A DNA stretch of 64,000 bases, from the NCBI GenBank assembly GCA_050248495.1, contig JBFWSG010000010.1:1-64000 (forward strand). Reading direction: 5' to 3'. Positions 8,058-17,078 of this stretch are shown here, one piece after another. A program made the translations under genes and the position numbers. The first letter of the stretch is position 1. Each line of letters opens with the position of its first letter. The notes under the pieces are model-generated. The model saw only the letters and a list, made by a program, of their open reading frames with translations, was not told where the DNA came from and did no database searches. The DNA is from DASYDU01 sp050248495. GTDB lineage: Bacteria; Planctomycetota; Planctomycetia; Pirellulales; Lacipirellulaceae.

Positions 8058-9191
8058 ATGAGACATCGCTCCGCTCGCATTTTCGCCTGGGTCGCCGTCG
8101 CCTGCTTTGCCTGCGCCGGAGTGTTGCATGCGGCCGGCATCCATTTGTACGTCGGCACGTACACCCGCGGCACGGACAGCAAAGGTATTTACGTCTACCA
8201 GTTCGACGATGCGACCGGCGAGCTCAAGCCGCTTTCCGTGGCGGAAGGCGTGGAGAATCCGTCCTTCCTGGCCATCCATCCAAATAAAAGGTTTCTCTAC
8301 AGTTCCGACGAAATCGACTTGTTTGAAGGGGACGCCCAGGGCGCGATCTCCGCTTGGGCCATCGACGACAAGACTGGCGCCCTGACATTGCTCAACAAGC
8401 AGGGTGCCGGCGGCACGGGCCCCTGTCACCTCACGGTCGATCCCGCCGGCCGAAACGTGCTCGCCGTCGGCTATGGCAGCGGCACCGTGGCGATGCTACC
8501 GATCGACGCTGACGGCAAGCTCCAGCCTCTCTCGGCCTTCGTCAAACATCGCGGCTCGAGCGTCAATGCCGACCGCCAAACTTCGCCCCACCCGCACCAA
8601 ATCGTCGTCGACGCCAGCGGTAACTACGCACTGGTCCCTGACCTCGGCCTTGATCAAATTCTCGTCTATCGCGCGCACGACCTCAGCCACGTGGGCGCGA
8701 CGAAGACGGCACCCGGCGCGGGCCCGCGGCATCTGGCGTTCGCGCCCGATGGACTACACGCGTACGGAATCAATGAACTTGATCTCACGATCACCGCCTT
8801 CGACTACGACCCGACCGTCGGCAAGCTCACGCTGCGCGACACCCTCTCCGCGATTGCCGACGGCGCGGACCGCGCGGGCGTCACGGGTGCGGAAATTGCC
8901 GTCCACCCATCAGGCAAGTTCCTCTACGCCTCACTGCGCGGGACCGACGAGATCGTGGCCTATGCGATTGAGCCGGCAAACGGCAACCTCGAATTTCTGC
9001 AGCGCATTGCCACTGGCGGCACGACGCCGCGCAACTTCGCACTCGACCCCAGCGGCCAATGGCTGCTGGTGGCGAATCAAAATTCGGGAGACATTCGCGT
9101 CTTCCGCATCGGGAGCGACGGCCAGCTTTCACCAACCGACAACCGGGCCGCAGTCCCCGCGGCCGTTTGTCTGCAATTCGTGGCGCCCTAG
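8058..9191 (+). CDS. Exported lactonase / 6-phosphogluconolactonase-like beta-propeller
   Basis: A 377-residue seven-bladed beta-propeller of the YbhE/Pgl type (lactonase family, PF10282-like), which hydrolyses 6-phosphogluconolactone in the pentose phosphate pathway in E. coli. Motifs include YVGTYTRGTDSKGIYVYQFD at the N-terminus, NPSFLAIHPNKRFLY, GPCHLTVDPAGRNVL, PHPHQIVVDASGNYAL, GPRHLAFAPDGLHAY and TPRNFALDPSGQWLLVANQ, the repeating HxAxxPDG-like blades. A signal peptide (about residues 1-27, ending CAGVLHAAG) points outside the cytoplasm, which does not fit a cytosolic metabolic enzyme. The substrate is therefore uncertain; relatives include other lactonizing enzymes. It stands alone. 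Confidence 0.82.
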   Translation: MRHRSARIFAWVAVACFACAGVLHAAGIHLYVGTYTRGTDSKGIYVYQFDDATGELKPLSVAEGVENPSFLAIHPNKRFLYSSDEIDLFEGDAQGAISAWAIDDKTGALTLLNKQGAGGTGPCHLTVDPAGRNVLAVGYGSGTVAMLPIDADGKLQPLSAFVKHRGSSVNADRQTSPHPHQIVVDASGNYALVPDLGLDQILVYRAHDLSHVGATKTAPGAGPRHLAFAPDGLHAYGINELDLTITAFDYDPTVGKLTLRDTLSAIADGADRAGVTGAEIAVHPSGKFLYASLRGTDEIVAYAIEPANGNLEFLQRIATGGTTPRNFALDPSGQWLLVANQNSGDIRVFRIGSDGQLSPTDNRAAVPAAVCLQFVAP

Positions 9192-9228
9192 CGATGGGTG
9201 CCCTGTCGGACGGGTCGGCGCGCCTGTC

Positions 9229-9867
9229 TCAGACGAGCTTCTCGCCGCGGAGTAGCGCCATCTCGCGCCATTTCCACAGGCAATCAACGTTGGCGAATCC
9301 GATCTCGCGCAGCCACCCAAGCTGCGTCTCGACATTCAGCAGTTGATTCGACGGATCGTCGTCGGCCACTGTCACGCCAATCGCGGTGAGAAATGCTTCA
9401 TGCAGCGATTCGGTCGGCGAGCTCACGTGCTCCAGGTTGCAGAACACGCCGCCGGGCCGCAGTTGCTGCCAGACTTCGCCATACAGCGCCCGCTTGCGCG
9501 CGTGCGGCAAATGGTGAATCGCAAAGCTCGACACGACGGCATCGAACGCGCCCAGCTCCGGCAGCGGATGCGATAAGTCGTGCTCGATGATTTCGACGCG
9601 GCCGTCGCCCGCAAATCGCTGGCGGGATCGTTCGAGCATTGCGGCCGAGAAATCTACCGCCATGCCCGTCGCCACCGGCAACTTGGCGAGTACCAGGGCC
9701 ATCAGCCGCCCATCGCCGGAGCCCAAATCGAGCACCCGCCCCACGCCAGGCGGCAACTCGTCCAAGAGCGCCGCTTCCCCCTCGACCCGATGCGGGATCG
9801 AATCGGCCCGCTCCAAGTACGCCAGCGCATGTTCCACTGACCGCCATTTGTTGACCGATTCGCTCAT
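9229..9867 (-). CDS. Class I SAM-dependent methyltransferase
   Basis: A 212-residue soluble methyltransferase. Motif I VLDLGSGDGRL (about residues 44-54) binds the methionine end of S-adenosylmethionine. It is followed by the acidic residue in AVDFSAAMLERSRQ, the HDLSHPLPELGAFDAVVSSFAIHHL strand and helix, and the LRPGGVFCNLEHV motif. This is the class I Rossmann fold of the methyltransferase type 11/12 group; substrates vary widely and are not indicated. No signal peptide. It is convergent with the lactonase and divergent from the haloperoxidase-like gene. Confidence 0.85.
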   Translation of the reverse strand: MSESVNKWRSVEHALAYLERADSIPHRVEGEAALLDELPPGVGRVLDLGSGDGRLMALVLAKLPVATGMAVDFSAAMLERSRQRFAGDGRVEIIEHDLSHPLPELGAFDAVVSSFAIHHLPHARKRALYGEVWQQLRPGGVFCNLEHVSSPTESLHEAFLTAIGVTVADDDPSNQLLNVETQLGWLREIGFANVDCLWKWREMALLRGEKLV

Positions 9868-10164
9868 TTCGCGTAGTTTCCCTTCCCGCTCGCTCCGGCG
9901 GTCTGGCCAGCGGCCGCCGCGCGACGCCGATTTGCTTGACGGACAATTATGTCGCGGTCATAGTAAAAGTGCATCCCGCTGAAAGCGGTTCCACGCCGTG
10001 AAAACGGTTGGAAAACGGCGTCGGCGGCGTGGCGCAGGGTCTCGGTGAGCGGCTCGGTCTGGCAGGTGGATTCTCTTCAAAGTTCTTTTTTTGCTCTCCG
10101 TGCGCGCCCGGCGAAGCTTGCGACTCATCACTCCTCGATTGACTTCTGAGATTGGAATCGACTA

Positions 10165-12129
10165 ATGCGCCATACCACCAGGCAATCGGTCCGCGTCTTA
10201 ACTCTTCTCTTCGCGGCTGCGGTGTCGGCTCGTTCGGCCTCTGCCGCTCCAACGGTTGCCCGCATCTGGGACGAGCAACTGCTCCACGCGATCAGCATTG
10301 ATACCGCTCGCCCGACCGTACACGCTCGCAATCTGTTCCATCTCTCGACTGCGATGTACGACGCCTGGGCAGCCTACGATCCGACGGCGCTGCAATACGT
10401 CCACCACGAATCCGCCACGGCCCCCAACGTCGAGGCCGCGCGCAACGAAGCTATCAGCTACGCGGCATACAACCTCATTCTGCATCGCTTTGTCACGGGC
10501 CCAGCCGGCGTCGGGCCGGGACGGGCAGCCACCGTCGTCGACATCCGCAATCAAATGGCCGCGCTCGGCTACGATCCCGATTTCACGTCGACGGTCGGCA
10601 ACTCGCCCGCCGCGCTGGGAAATCGCATCGCCCAGTCGGTCATCAATTACGGCCTGGCCGACGGCTCGAACGAAGTCGGCCGCTACGCCACGCCGGCTGG
10701 GCAGTTCGTCCCCGTCAACGAGCCGCTCACGTTCGACAACCCCGGCACGGTGATGAATGATCCAAATCGCTGGCAGCCGCTCCACTTTCTCGGCAACCGC
10801 ATCGACCAGTTTGGCACGCCGATCCTCGAATCGACGCAGCGGCATCTCACGCCGTTTTGGGGCGCCGTCACTCCGTTCGCCATGACGGCCGCCGACCGCA
10901 GCGCCAATGGCGTCTACCACGATCAAGGCCTGCCTCCCGGCATCAATCGCGCTGGGGAAGAGAAAGTTAAGGCCGACGCCCTCACGCTGATTCGCCTTTC
11001 GTCGTATCTCGATCCCAACGACGGCGCGATGATGGACATCTCCCCCGCCACCCGCGGCAACACGCCGAATGCCCCCTTCACCGAGAGCTATGATCAAGTC
11101 GGCTATTCCGTGAATCCATACACGGGCCAGCCCTACACGCCCGAGATCGTCCGCCGTGGCGACTTCTATCGCGTGATCTCGGAATTCTGGGCCGATGGTC
11201 CTCATTCCACTGCGCCTCCTGGACATTGGAATGAAATCCGCAACGAAGTTACCGACAAGATGGAACAACTTGGCATCCCCAAGCGGTTCGGCGGTCAAGG
11301 TCCAGTCGTCGACGATCTCCAATGGGACGTGAAGAGCATGTTCGCCCTTAACGGCGGTCTGCACGATGCGGCAATTTCGGCCTGGAACCACAAGGGTGTC
11401 TATGATTCAGCGCGGCCGATCTCGCAAATTCGCTACATGGGCCAACTCGGACAATCGAGCGACCCCAGCGGCCCGTCGTACAATCCAGACGGACTGCCGC
11501 TCGAACCTGGACTCGTCGAAGTCGTGACCGCGGAAACCACTGCCCCCGGCGGGCGGCACGAACAACTCGCTGGCAGCGAAGGCAAAATCGCCATCAAATC
11601 GTGGCAAGGCGCCATCGATGGTTTGGCGCCGTTCGATGATCCAACGGACATCGGCGACGTCAACTGGATCCTCGCGGAGAATTGGATGCCCTACCAGCTC
11701 ATCAGCTTCGTCACGCCGCCGTTTGCCGGCTATGTTTCCGGACATTCGACATACAGCCGCACCGGCGCCGAAGTGATGACGCTGCTCACCGGCAGTGAAT
11801 ACTTCCCCGGCGGAATTTACGAATACGATATTCCGGTCGGTTCCGGGCTGAACTTCGAATATGGTCCGATGGAGGACTTAGAGCTCCAATTTGCGACGTA
11901 TTTCGATGCGTCCGACCAAGCTTCGCTCTCGCGCCTGAGCGGCGGCATCCACCCGCCTGCCGACGACTTCCCCGGTCGCCGCATTGGCCATGTCGTCGGC
12001 CCCGCCGCGTGGAACCTGGCCATGCAATATTTCAACGGCCACCTCGTGCCCGAGCCGGCGAGTGCATGGTTGCTCCTGACGGCGTTACTGTTTGTCGGAC
12101 GGCGCGCCAGGACTCGCAGTTCATCCTAG
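10165..12129 (+). CDS. Vanadium-dependent haloperoxidase / PAP2-fold protein, PEP-CTERM
   Basis: A 654-residue secreted protein with all three active-site blocks of the vanadium haloperoxidase/type-2 phosphatidic acid phosphatase superfamily: K-x6-RP in KGVYDSARP, SGH in GYVSGHSTYSRT, and SR-x5-H-x3-D in SRLSGGIHPPADD. A signal peptide ends near ASAAP, and the C-terminus is VPEPASAWLLLTALLFVG, a PEP-CTERM anchor processed by an exosortase. Members oxidise halides using vanadate or hydrolyse phosphate esters; sequence alone does not choose. It is followed after 10 bases by the CRTAC-type gene, which suggests one transcript. Confidence 0.85.
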   Translation: MRHTTRQSVRVLTLLFAAAVSARSASAAPTVARIWDEQLLHAISIDTARPTVHARNLFHLSTAMYDAWAAYDPTALQYVHHESATAPNVEAARNEAISYAAYNLILHRFVTGPAGVGPGRAATVVDIRNQMAALGYDPDFTSTVGNSPAALGNRIAQSVINYGLADGSNEVGRYATPAGQFVPVNEPLTFDNPGTVMNDPNRWQPLHFLGNRIDQFGTPILESTQRHLTPFWGAVTPFAMTAADRSANGVYHDQGLPPGINRAGEEKVKADALTLIRLSSYLDPNDGAMMDISPATRGNTPNAPFTESYDQVGYSVNPYTGQPYTPEIVRRGDFYRVISEFWADGPHSTAPPGHWNEIRNEVTDKMEQLGIPKRFGGQGPVVDDLQWDVKSMFALNGGLHDAAISAWNHKGVYDSARPISQIRYMGQLGQSSDPSGPSYNPDGLPLEPGLVEVVTAETTAPGGRHEQLAGSEGKIAIKSWQGAIDGLAPFDDPTDIGDVNWILAENWMPYQLISFVTPPFAGYVSGHSTYSRTGAEVMTLLTGSEYFPGGIYEYDIPVGSGLNFEYGPMEDLELQFATYFDASDQASLSRLSGGIHPPADDFPGRRIGHVVGPAAWNLAMQYFNGHLVPEPASAWLLLTALLFVGRRARTRSSS

Positions 12130-12139
12130 GATTCGTCCC

Positions 12140-14020
12140 ATGACCGATCGGCGCGCATCGCATCTTTGGCCGCGGTTGCTTGCGCGCCCTATCGCTCGAG
12201 CCGCAGGACTGGCGATCGTGTTGGCGGTCGTGTTTGCTTCGCTTCCGGCGCGCGCTGTCGTCTTCACCGACGTCACCACCGCCGCCGGTATCAATCACGT
12301 CCACACCTATCCCGAGCTGATCGAATTCCTTCCCGGCGAGGCATTTTTCGCCGGCGGCGCTGCGGCCGGCGATTTCGACAACGACGGGCACGTTGACCTC
12401 ATCTTCCCGCGGCTCAACGATACCGACATCTTCTACCGCAACCGCGGCGACGGCACCTTCGAGCAGCGCATCGCCTCGGCCGGCTTTATCTTTCCCACGT
12501 ACACCAACGGCGTCGTCTCAGGAGACGTCGACAACGACGGCGATCTCGACCTTTTCATGACCTCGGTCGGATACACGCGTAACTATCTCTACCTCAACAA
12601 CGGACACGGCTTCTTCACTGACGCCGGCATCAACCATCCAGTCGCACTCAACAACGGCGTCGTCCGCAGCGGTCAGGGCGCGAGCTTTGGCGACTATGAC
12701 AACGACGGCTACCTCGACCTGGCGACCGGCGACTGGGGCAATTTCGTCGCCAATTCGCAGTCGCGGTTGTTTCACAATCTGGGCGCCGCCCAGCCCGGCG
12801 GTTTCGAAGACGTCACGGCCGCCTCCGGCATCAACACCTACCGCAAGGACCGCACCTACCGTTACGCCCCGCGGTTTGTCGATCTCGACCGCGACGGCCA
12901 CACCGATCTCACCTTCGCCGCCGATTTTCAGACCAGCCAGCTCTTCTGGAACGACGGCGATGGCACGTTCACCGACGGCACGCTCCCGGCGGGCGTCGGT
13001 ACGGACTTCAACGGCATGGGCACGACCTTTGGCGACTACGATTCCGACGGCGACCTTGATTGGTTCATCACCAACATCACGAACGACCCTGACCATCCCG
13101 GTCCCTTTGGCGGATTCAATCGCCTCTACCGCAACGACGGCAATCGCCACTTCACCGACGTCACCCAGGCCGCCGGTGTCCGCGACTCCCGCTGGTCCTG
13201 GGGCACGACTTTCTTCGACTACGACAACGACGGCGACGTCGACCTCTCCGCTACCAACGGCTACAACGGCGCCGGCTGGATCGACGACCAGACCTTTCTT
13301 TGGCGCAACGACAACGGCGTTTTCACCGACGTCTCCACGGCCACAGGCATCACCGACACCCAGCAAGGCCGCGGCCTGATCCATCTTGACTATGACGAGG
13401 ACGGCGATCTCGACCTGGTGGTCGTCAATAACGCTGGCGCGCCGATTCTCTATCGCAACGACGGCGGGAACGACAACCACTACCTCCGCATCAAGCCGCA
13501 GGGCACGGTCTCGAACCGCGACGGCATCGGCGCTTGGATCACGGTGACGCCGGAACTTACGAACCCAGATCACAAACTCGTCTGGGAAATCGACGGCGGC
13601 AGTAGCTTTGTCAGTCAGAGCGAGCGCACGGCCCATTTTGGCCTCGGCGCGTCAACCGATCCGGTGGACCTGGTCACGATCGAATGGACCAGCGGCATCG
13701 TGCAGCGTCTGTACAACGTGCCGATCGACCAGACGCTGCTCGTCGTCGAGGCCGCACCCGCGCTTCTCGGTGACTACAACGATGACGGCACCGTCGACGC
13801 CGCGGACTACACGGTCTGGCGCAATAATTTTGGCGCCGCTGCCGGTTCGCTCCCCAATGATCCCACCACGGGCCCGATCGGCATCGCCCAATATGAAACG
13901 TGGCGACAAAATTTTGGCGCCTCTCTGGCTGCAATCGCCGACGCATCCGTTCCCGAGCCGGCCAGCATCCTGCTGCTGCTCAGCATCTGTCCGTTGTTTT
14001 TCCAACGGTTTTCTGGCTGA
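12140..14020 (+). CDS. FG-GAP/VCBS-repeat CRTAC/UnbV-type protein with dockerin-like segment, PEP-CTERM
   Basis: A 626-residue exported protein. After a signal peptide, at least seven blades carry calcium-binding DxDxDG motifs (for example DFDNDGHVDL, DVDNDGDLDL, DYDSDGDLDW), as in integrin-like beta-propellers. The later region (DGIGAWITVTPELTN... to EIDGGSSFVSQSERTAHFGL) matches the UnbV/ASPIC domain of cartilage-acidic-protein-1-type proteins. A dockerin-like loop GDYNDDGTVDAADYTVWRNN and a degenerate second copy follow, then VPEPASILLLLS as the PEP-CTERM anchor. Its role is likely adhesion or matrix. It starts 10 bases after the haloperoxidase gene. Confidence 0.85.
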   Translation: MTDRRASHLWPRLLARPIARAAGLAIVLAVVFASLPARAVVFTDVTTAAGINHVHTYPELIEFLPGEAFFAGGAAAGDFDNDGHVDLIFPRLNDTDIFYRNRGDGTFEQRIASAGFIFPTYTNGVVSGDVDNDGDLDLFMTSVGYTRNYLYLNNGHGFFTDAGINHPVALNNGVVRSGQGASFGDYDNDGYLDLATGDWGNFVANSQSRLFHNLGAAQPGGFEDVTAASGINTYRKDRTYRYAPRFVDLDRDGHTDLTFAADFQTSQLFWNDGDGTFTDGTLPAGVGTDFNGMGTTFGDYDSDGDLDWFITNITNDPDHPGPFGGFNRLYRNDGNRHFTDVTQAAGVRDSRWSWGTTFFDYDNDGDVDLSATNGYNGAGWIDDQTFLWRNDNGVFTDVSTATGITDTQQGRGLIHLDYDEDGDLDLVVVNNAGAPILYRNDGGNDNHYLRIKPQGTVSNRDGIGAWITVTPELTNPDHKLVWEIDGGSSFVSQSERTAHFGLGASTDPVDLVTIEWTSGIVQRLYNVPIDQTLLVVEAAPALLGDYNDDGTVDAADYTVWRNNFGAAAGSLPNDPTTGPIGIAQYETWRQNFGASLAAIADASVPEPASILLLLSICPLFFQRFSG

Positions 14021-14048
14021 GATCGATAAGTAAGTCGCTCGGTTTTCG

Positions 14049-14077
14049 GTGACGCCGGGTTACCGCCCAAGTATAAT
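14049..14077 (+). promoter_or_regulatory. Predicted sigma-70-like promoter of the DUF2254 gene
   Basis: A GTGACG box at 14049-14054 and a perfect TATAAT at 14072-14077 are separated by 17 bases, the optimal spacing. The gene start at 14131 lies about 50 bases downstream, giving a normal leader. The -35 box matches 4 of 6 positions. This is a sequence match only. Confidence 0.55.
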
Positions 14078-14130
14078 CGACAGGCCGAACGGATCGGAGA
14101 GTTGTATTCAGATCGTAGACGCTCAACCTC

Positions 14131-15483
14131 ATGTGCCTTGATGCCATGCGTTTTGTCGGCAGTTATTGGGAAGCACTCCGCAGCAGTTACTGGTTTCTTC
14201 CTTCAATCATGACCCTGGTGGCAATCGTCGCGGCGTTCGGGGTGGTCCGGCTCGACGAGGCAATCGGAAAGCAGCAAGTTTCCGACTTGGGCTGGATTTA
14301 CACCGGCGGCGCAGACGGCGCGCGACAGTTGTTGGCAACGGTTGCCGGCTCGATGATCACGGTGGCTGGCACCGTGTTTTCCGTCACCGTCGTCGCTTTG
14401 TCGCTCGCTTCGAGCCAGTTTGGTCCGAGACTGCTCCGGAATTTCATGCGCGATCGAGGCAATCAGTTTGTGCTTGGTACCTTCATTGCCACCTTCGTCT
14501 ATTGCTTGCTGGTGCTACGTACTGTCCGCGGTTCCGACGACGGCGACTTCGTGCCGAACATCGCGGTCACGCTGGGAGTCGTGCTTACGCTTGCTAGCGT
14601 CGGTGTACTGATCTATTTCATCCATCACGCTTCAATTCAAGTTCAAGCGCCGCTGATTATCGCGAACGTCGGCAACGAACTCTGTGAAAGGATCAGGGAA
14701 CAATTTCCCGATCGGTTGAGTGAAGTCTCGAAGGATAGAACAGCGGACTCCTCCGTTCGGAATGGAACGCAATTCACTTGGAACGGATGTGCCAGCAAAA
14801 AAAAGATGCCGATTCCGGCCGACTGTTCTGGATACATCGAGGACTTGGACGAACGACAAATCTTGAAGCTTGCCGCCGAACATGACTTGGTGGCTCGCAT
14901 CGTGCGTCGCCCCGGTCATTTTGTGGTTCCTGGTACGCCGCTGCTGGAAGTGGCGGCAGTGTCAGTTGGCGAAGGAATCGCCAGGCAGCTCCGCGGCTCG
15001 TTTCTTATCGGCCCTCAGCAGACTCCCACCAGAGACATCGAATTCGCCGTACGACAGCTCGTCGAAGTGGCGGTGCGCGCTCTCTCATCCGGAATCAATG
15101 ATCCTTTCACGGCCATCGGCTGTATTGACTACTTGGGGGCCGCGCTCAGCGAGCTGGCAGGGCGCAGAATCCCTGCCGAAATTCTCGCCGACGACAAAGG
15201 CATGCCGCGCGTCTGGCGCTATCCATTCCAATTCGCCGACGTCTCGGACACCGCAATTCGACAGATTCGCCAATACGGTGCTTCAAGCGCTGCGGTCCTT
15301 GCGCGGCTTCTCGAAATGGTTGCAGAAGTGATGCCTCACGTCCGTCGCGCTGACGATCACGATGCGCTGATGCGGCAAGCGCTGTTTATTAAGTCGGCCG
15401 CCGAGTCGCTACCGCATCCTGCCGATCGACAAGACGTTGAAGACCGCTATGACAAACTAATCCAGATTTCGCAAACCGAGTGA
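14131..15483 (+). CDS. DUF2254 family membrane protein
   Basis: A 450-residue protein with an N-terminal membrane region and a soluble C-terminal half. Hydrophobic helices lie near residues 22-43, 66-93, 110-126 and 148-170. Family hallmarks are the GARQLLATVAGSMITVAG segment followed by TVFSVTVVALSLASSQFGPR and, in the C-terminal half, TRDIEFAVRQLVEVAVRALS and GINDPFTAIGCIDYLGAAL. The biochemical function of DUF2254 is unknown. An in-frame ATG at 14146 is an alternative start. It stands alone behind a strong promoter-like element and is convergent with the BON-MscS gene. Confidence 0.85.
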   Translation: MCLDAMRFVGSYWEALRSSYWFLPSIMTLVAIVAAFGVVRLDEAIGKQQVSDLGWIYTGGADGARQLLATVAGSMITVAGTVFSVTVVALSLASSQFGPRLLRNFMRDRGNQFVLGTFIATFVYCLLVLRTVRGSDDGDFVPNIAVTLGVVLTLASVGVLIYFIHHASIQVQAPLIIANVGNELCERIREQFPDRLSEVSKDRTADSSVRNGTQFTWNGCASKKKMPIPADCSGYIEDLDERQILKLAAEHDLVARIVRRPGHFVVPGTPLLEVAAVSVGEGIARQLRGSFLIGPQQTPTRDIEFAVRQLVEVAVRALSSGINDPFTAIGCIDYLGAALSELAGRRIPAEILADDKGMPRVWRYPFQFADVSDTAIRQIRQYGASSAAVLARLLEMVAEVMPHVRRADDHDALMRQALFIKSAAESLPHPADRQDVEDRYDKLIQISQTE

Positions 15484-15506
15484 ATTGATCGCCGCCTGCC
15501 GGCCAA

Positions 15507-16934
15507 TTATGTTCCGGCCGCGGGATTCGGATGGACGTCGGCAAGCAGATTCTCGCCTTGTTCGGGCACCCACCCTATTCGCCCCTGCCGTTTGATTTCG
15601 CTGGCCTCGCTCTGCAAACTCTTTTCGCCGGCAGTGGCGATGTCCTTGTCTTTGATGTCAGGCGGCACCGCCTTAGTTGACCGTAACGTCGCGTCCGGAT
15701 GCTCTGCCTCCAACATCCGCACCGGCACACCCTTCGGGAACACGATTTCCCGCGCCTCGTCAGGAATCGACACGCCGACTTCGACAAACGCATTCTTGAC
15801 GAGCCGAATCAAGCTCGACCTGACTTTGAGCAAGCTGTGCGCATGAATGTCCATCCAGTAGTACACTTTCAAATTCACGGTCGATGCGCCGAGTCCATCG
15901 ACGAGCACCCAAGGCTCCGGGTCGGCAAGCACGGCCGGATGTCCGGTCAATACGCGGAGCGCGGCTTCTTGGGCAGTTTGAATTGCGTCGTCGTAACCAA
16001 TTCCAACGATGAAGCTATCCTGTCGATGCGGGTTGCTCGTCAGATTTCGAATGGTGCTTTTGAATACCGTCGCATTGGGAATTTGCACTTGGACGCCATC
16101 GGGCGTCGTAAGGACTGTAGTCCGGGAGGTCAATTTCTCGACGAAGCCCAACGTCCCGCCGACATCGACGAGATCGCCTTCGCGAAAAGGATTCTGCATG
16201 CTCAAGAACAGACTCGCCAGAAAATTCTCCGTGATGTCTCGAAACGCGATGCCAAGCACAAGTCCCACCAGCCCCGTTCCGCCGACGACCGTCACCGCCA
16301 ACCGCGACAGGCCCGAAATCCGCAGCACCAGGTACAATCCCAGCAAGAGCAGCAAGATTCCGCAAGTTCGCGCCGCCACGTCGCGCAGCAGCTGGCTCTT
16401 AATACGCGCCTGCAGCATGTGCTGCATCCCGCCGCGAACAAGTCTGGCTGCCAACACCGAGGCCATCAGCACCAGCAGCGCCACGACCAAGATCGGCAAT
16501 GAGCGAATCAAATTCTGCGACATCTCTCGCAGTTCGTCGCCAGCCGGCGTGAAATCCCAGCGGTCCGGCAACTTCACTTCGATTTGATTGACGACGGCCA
16601 CGACGCCTTCTGTCTTTTGTGCGAGAGATTCCGCCCAGTCGCGATACTTATCCTGCGTAGTCGACCCGGTGAGGAAGACGACGCCGTCGCGCACCGAGGC
16701 GTCGATCGCTTCGAACCAGCCCGTCGCTTGGTATATTCCGACAAGTCGTTCACTGATATCGACGTCCTTCGCCACCGGCTCGACTTCCACTTTTTCCGGC
16801 GCGGCCGGTGCGGCTGAATCGCTCGCTGCCTTTTCCGGTGCAGCAGCCGTCACCGACGGAACTGCGCCGAACGATAGAATCACGGCGAACATGATTGGAC
16901 CGTCGAGATTTATCGTCTTTGCATTTGTACGCAT
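15507..16934 (-). CDS. MscS-type mechanosensitive channel with N-terminal BON domain
   Basis: A 475-residue protein. A signal-like helix and a disordered Ala/Pro/Glu segment (residues 1-55) are followed by a BON domain at 58-121 (ISERLVGIYQATGWFEAIDA... ending VVAVVNQIEVKLP). Three membrane helices lie near 144-165, 188-207 and 212-232. The last carries the MscS pore pattern with TVVGGTGLVGLVLGIAFRDI, and the cytoplasmic beta domain begins at FREGDLVDVGGTLGFVEKLT. The channel would release osmolytes under membrane tension, with the BON domain facing the periplasm, which is inferred. The ATG at 16934 is the best start; 16994 is longer but has no signal-like N-terminus. Confidence 0.85.
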   Translation of the reverse strand: MRTNAKTINLDGPIMFAVILSFGAVPSVTAAAPEKAASDSAAPAAPEKVEVEPVAKDVDISERLVGIYQATGWFEAIDASVRDGVVFLTGSTTQDKYRDWAESLAQKTEGVVAVVNQIEVKLPDRWDFTPAGDELREMSQNLIRSLPILVVALLVLMASVLAARLVRGGMQHMLQARIKSQLLRDVAARTCGILLLLLGLYLVLRISGLSRLAVTVVGGTGLVGLVLGIAFRDITENFLASLFLSMQNPFREGDLVDVGGTLGFVEKLTSRTTVLTTPDGVQVQIPNATVFKSTIRNLTSNPHRQDSFIVGIGYDDAIQTAQEAALRVLTGHPAVLADPEPWVLVDGLGASTVNLKVYYWMDIHAHSLLKVRSSLIRLVKNAFVEVGVSIPDEAREIVFPKGVPVRMLEAEHPDATLRSTKAVPPDIKDKDIATAGEKSLQSEASEIKRQGRIGWVPEQGENLLADVHPNPAAGT

Positions 16935-17078
16935 TTGATGCCAAATCACGAGAGATTCCTCCAAGAAAGCTCCGGAGTGCAGATCACGTGCCAATCAAAA
17001 AATGGCAAATGACAAGCCCTGGGGATGTTACACTGGCCGGAGTATGGAGCAACCTTTTTCAAGTCTGGAGTCGCCCAA

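Noticed and set aside
12518..13636. Minus-strand open frame (372 codons) with many Val/Ala/Asp residues.
   Set aside because: Its regular DGD-like pattern is the mirror of the calcium repeats in the CRTAC-type gene on the plus strand, not a real protein.
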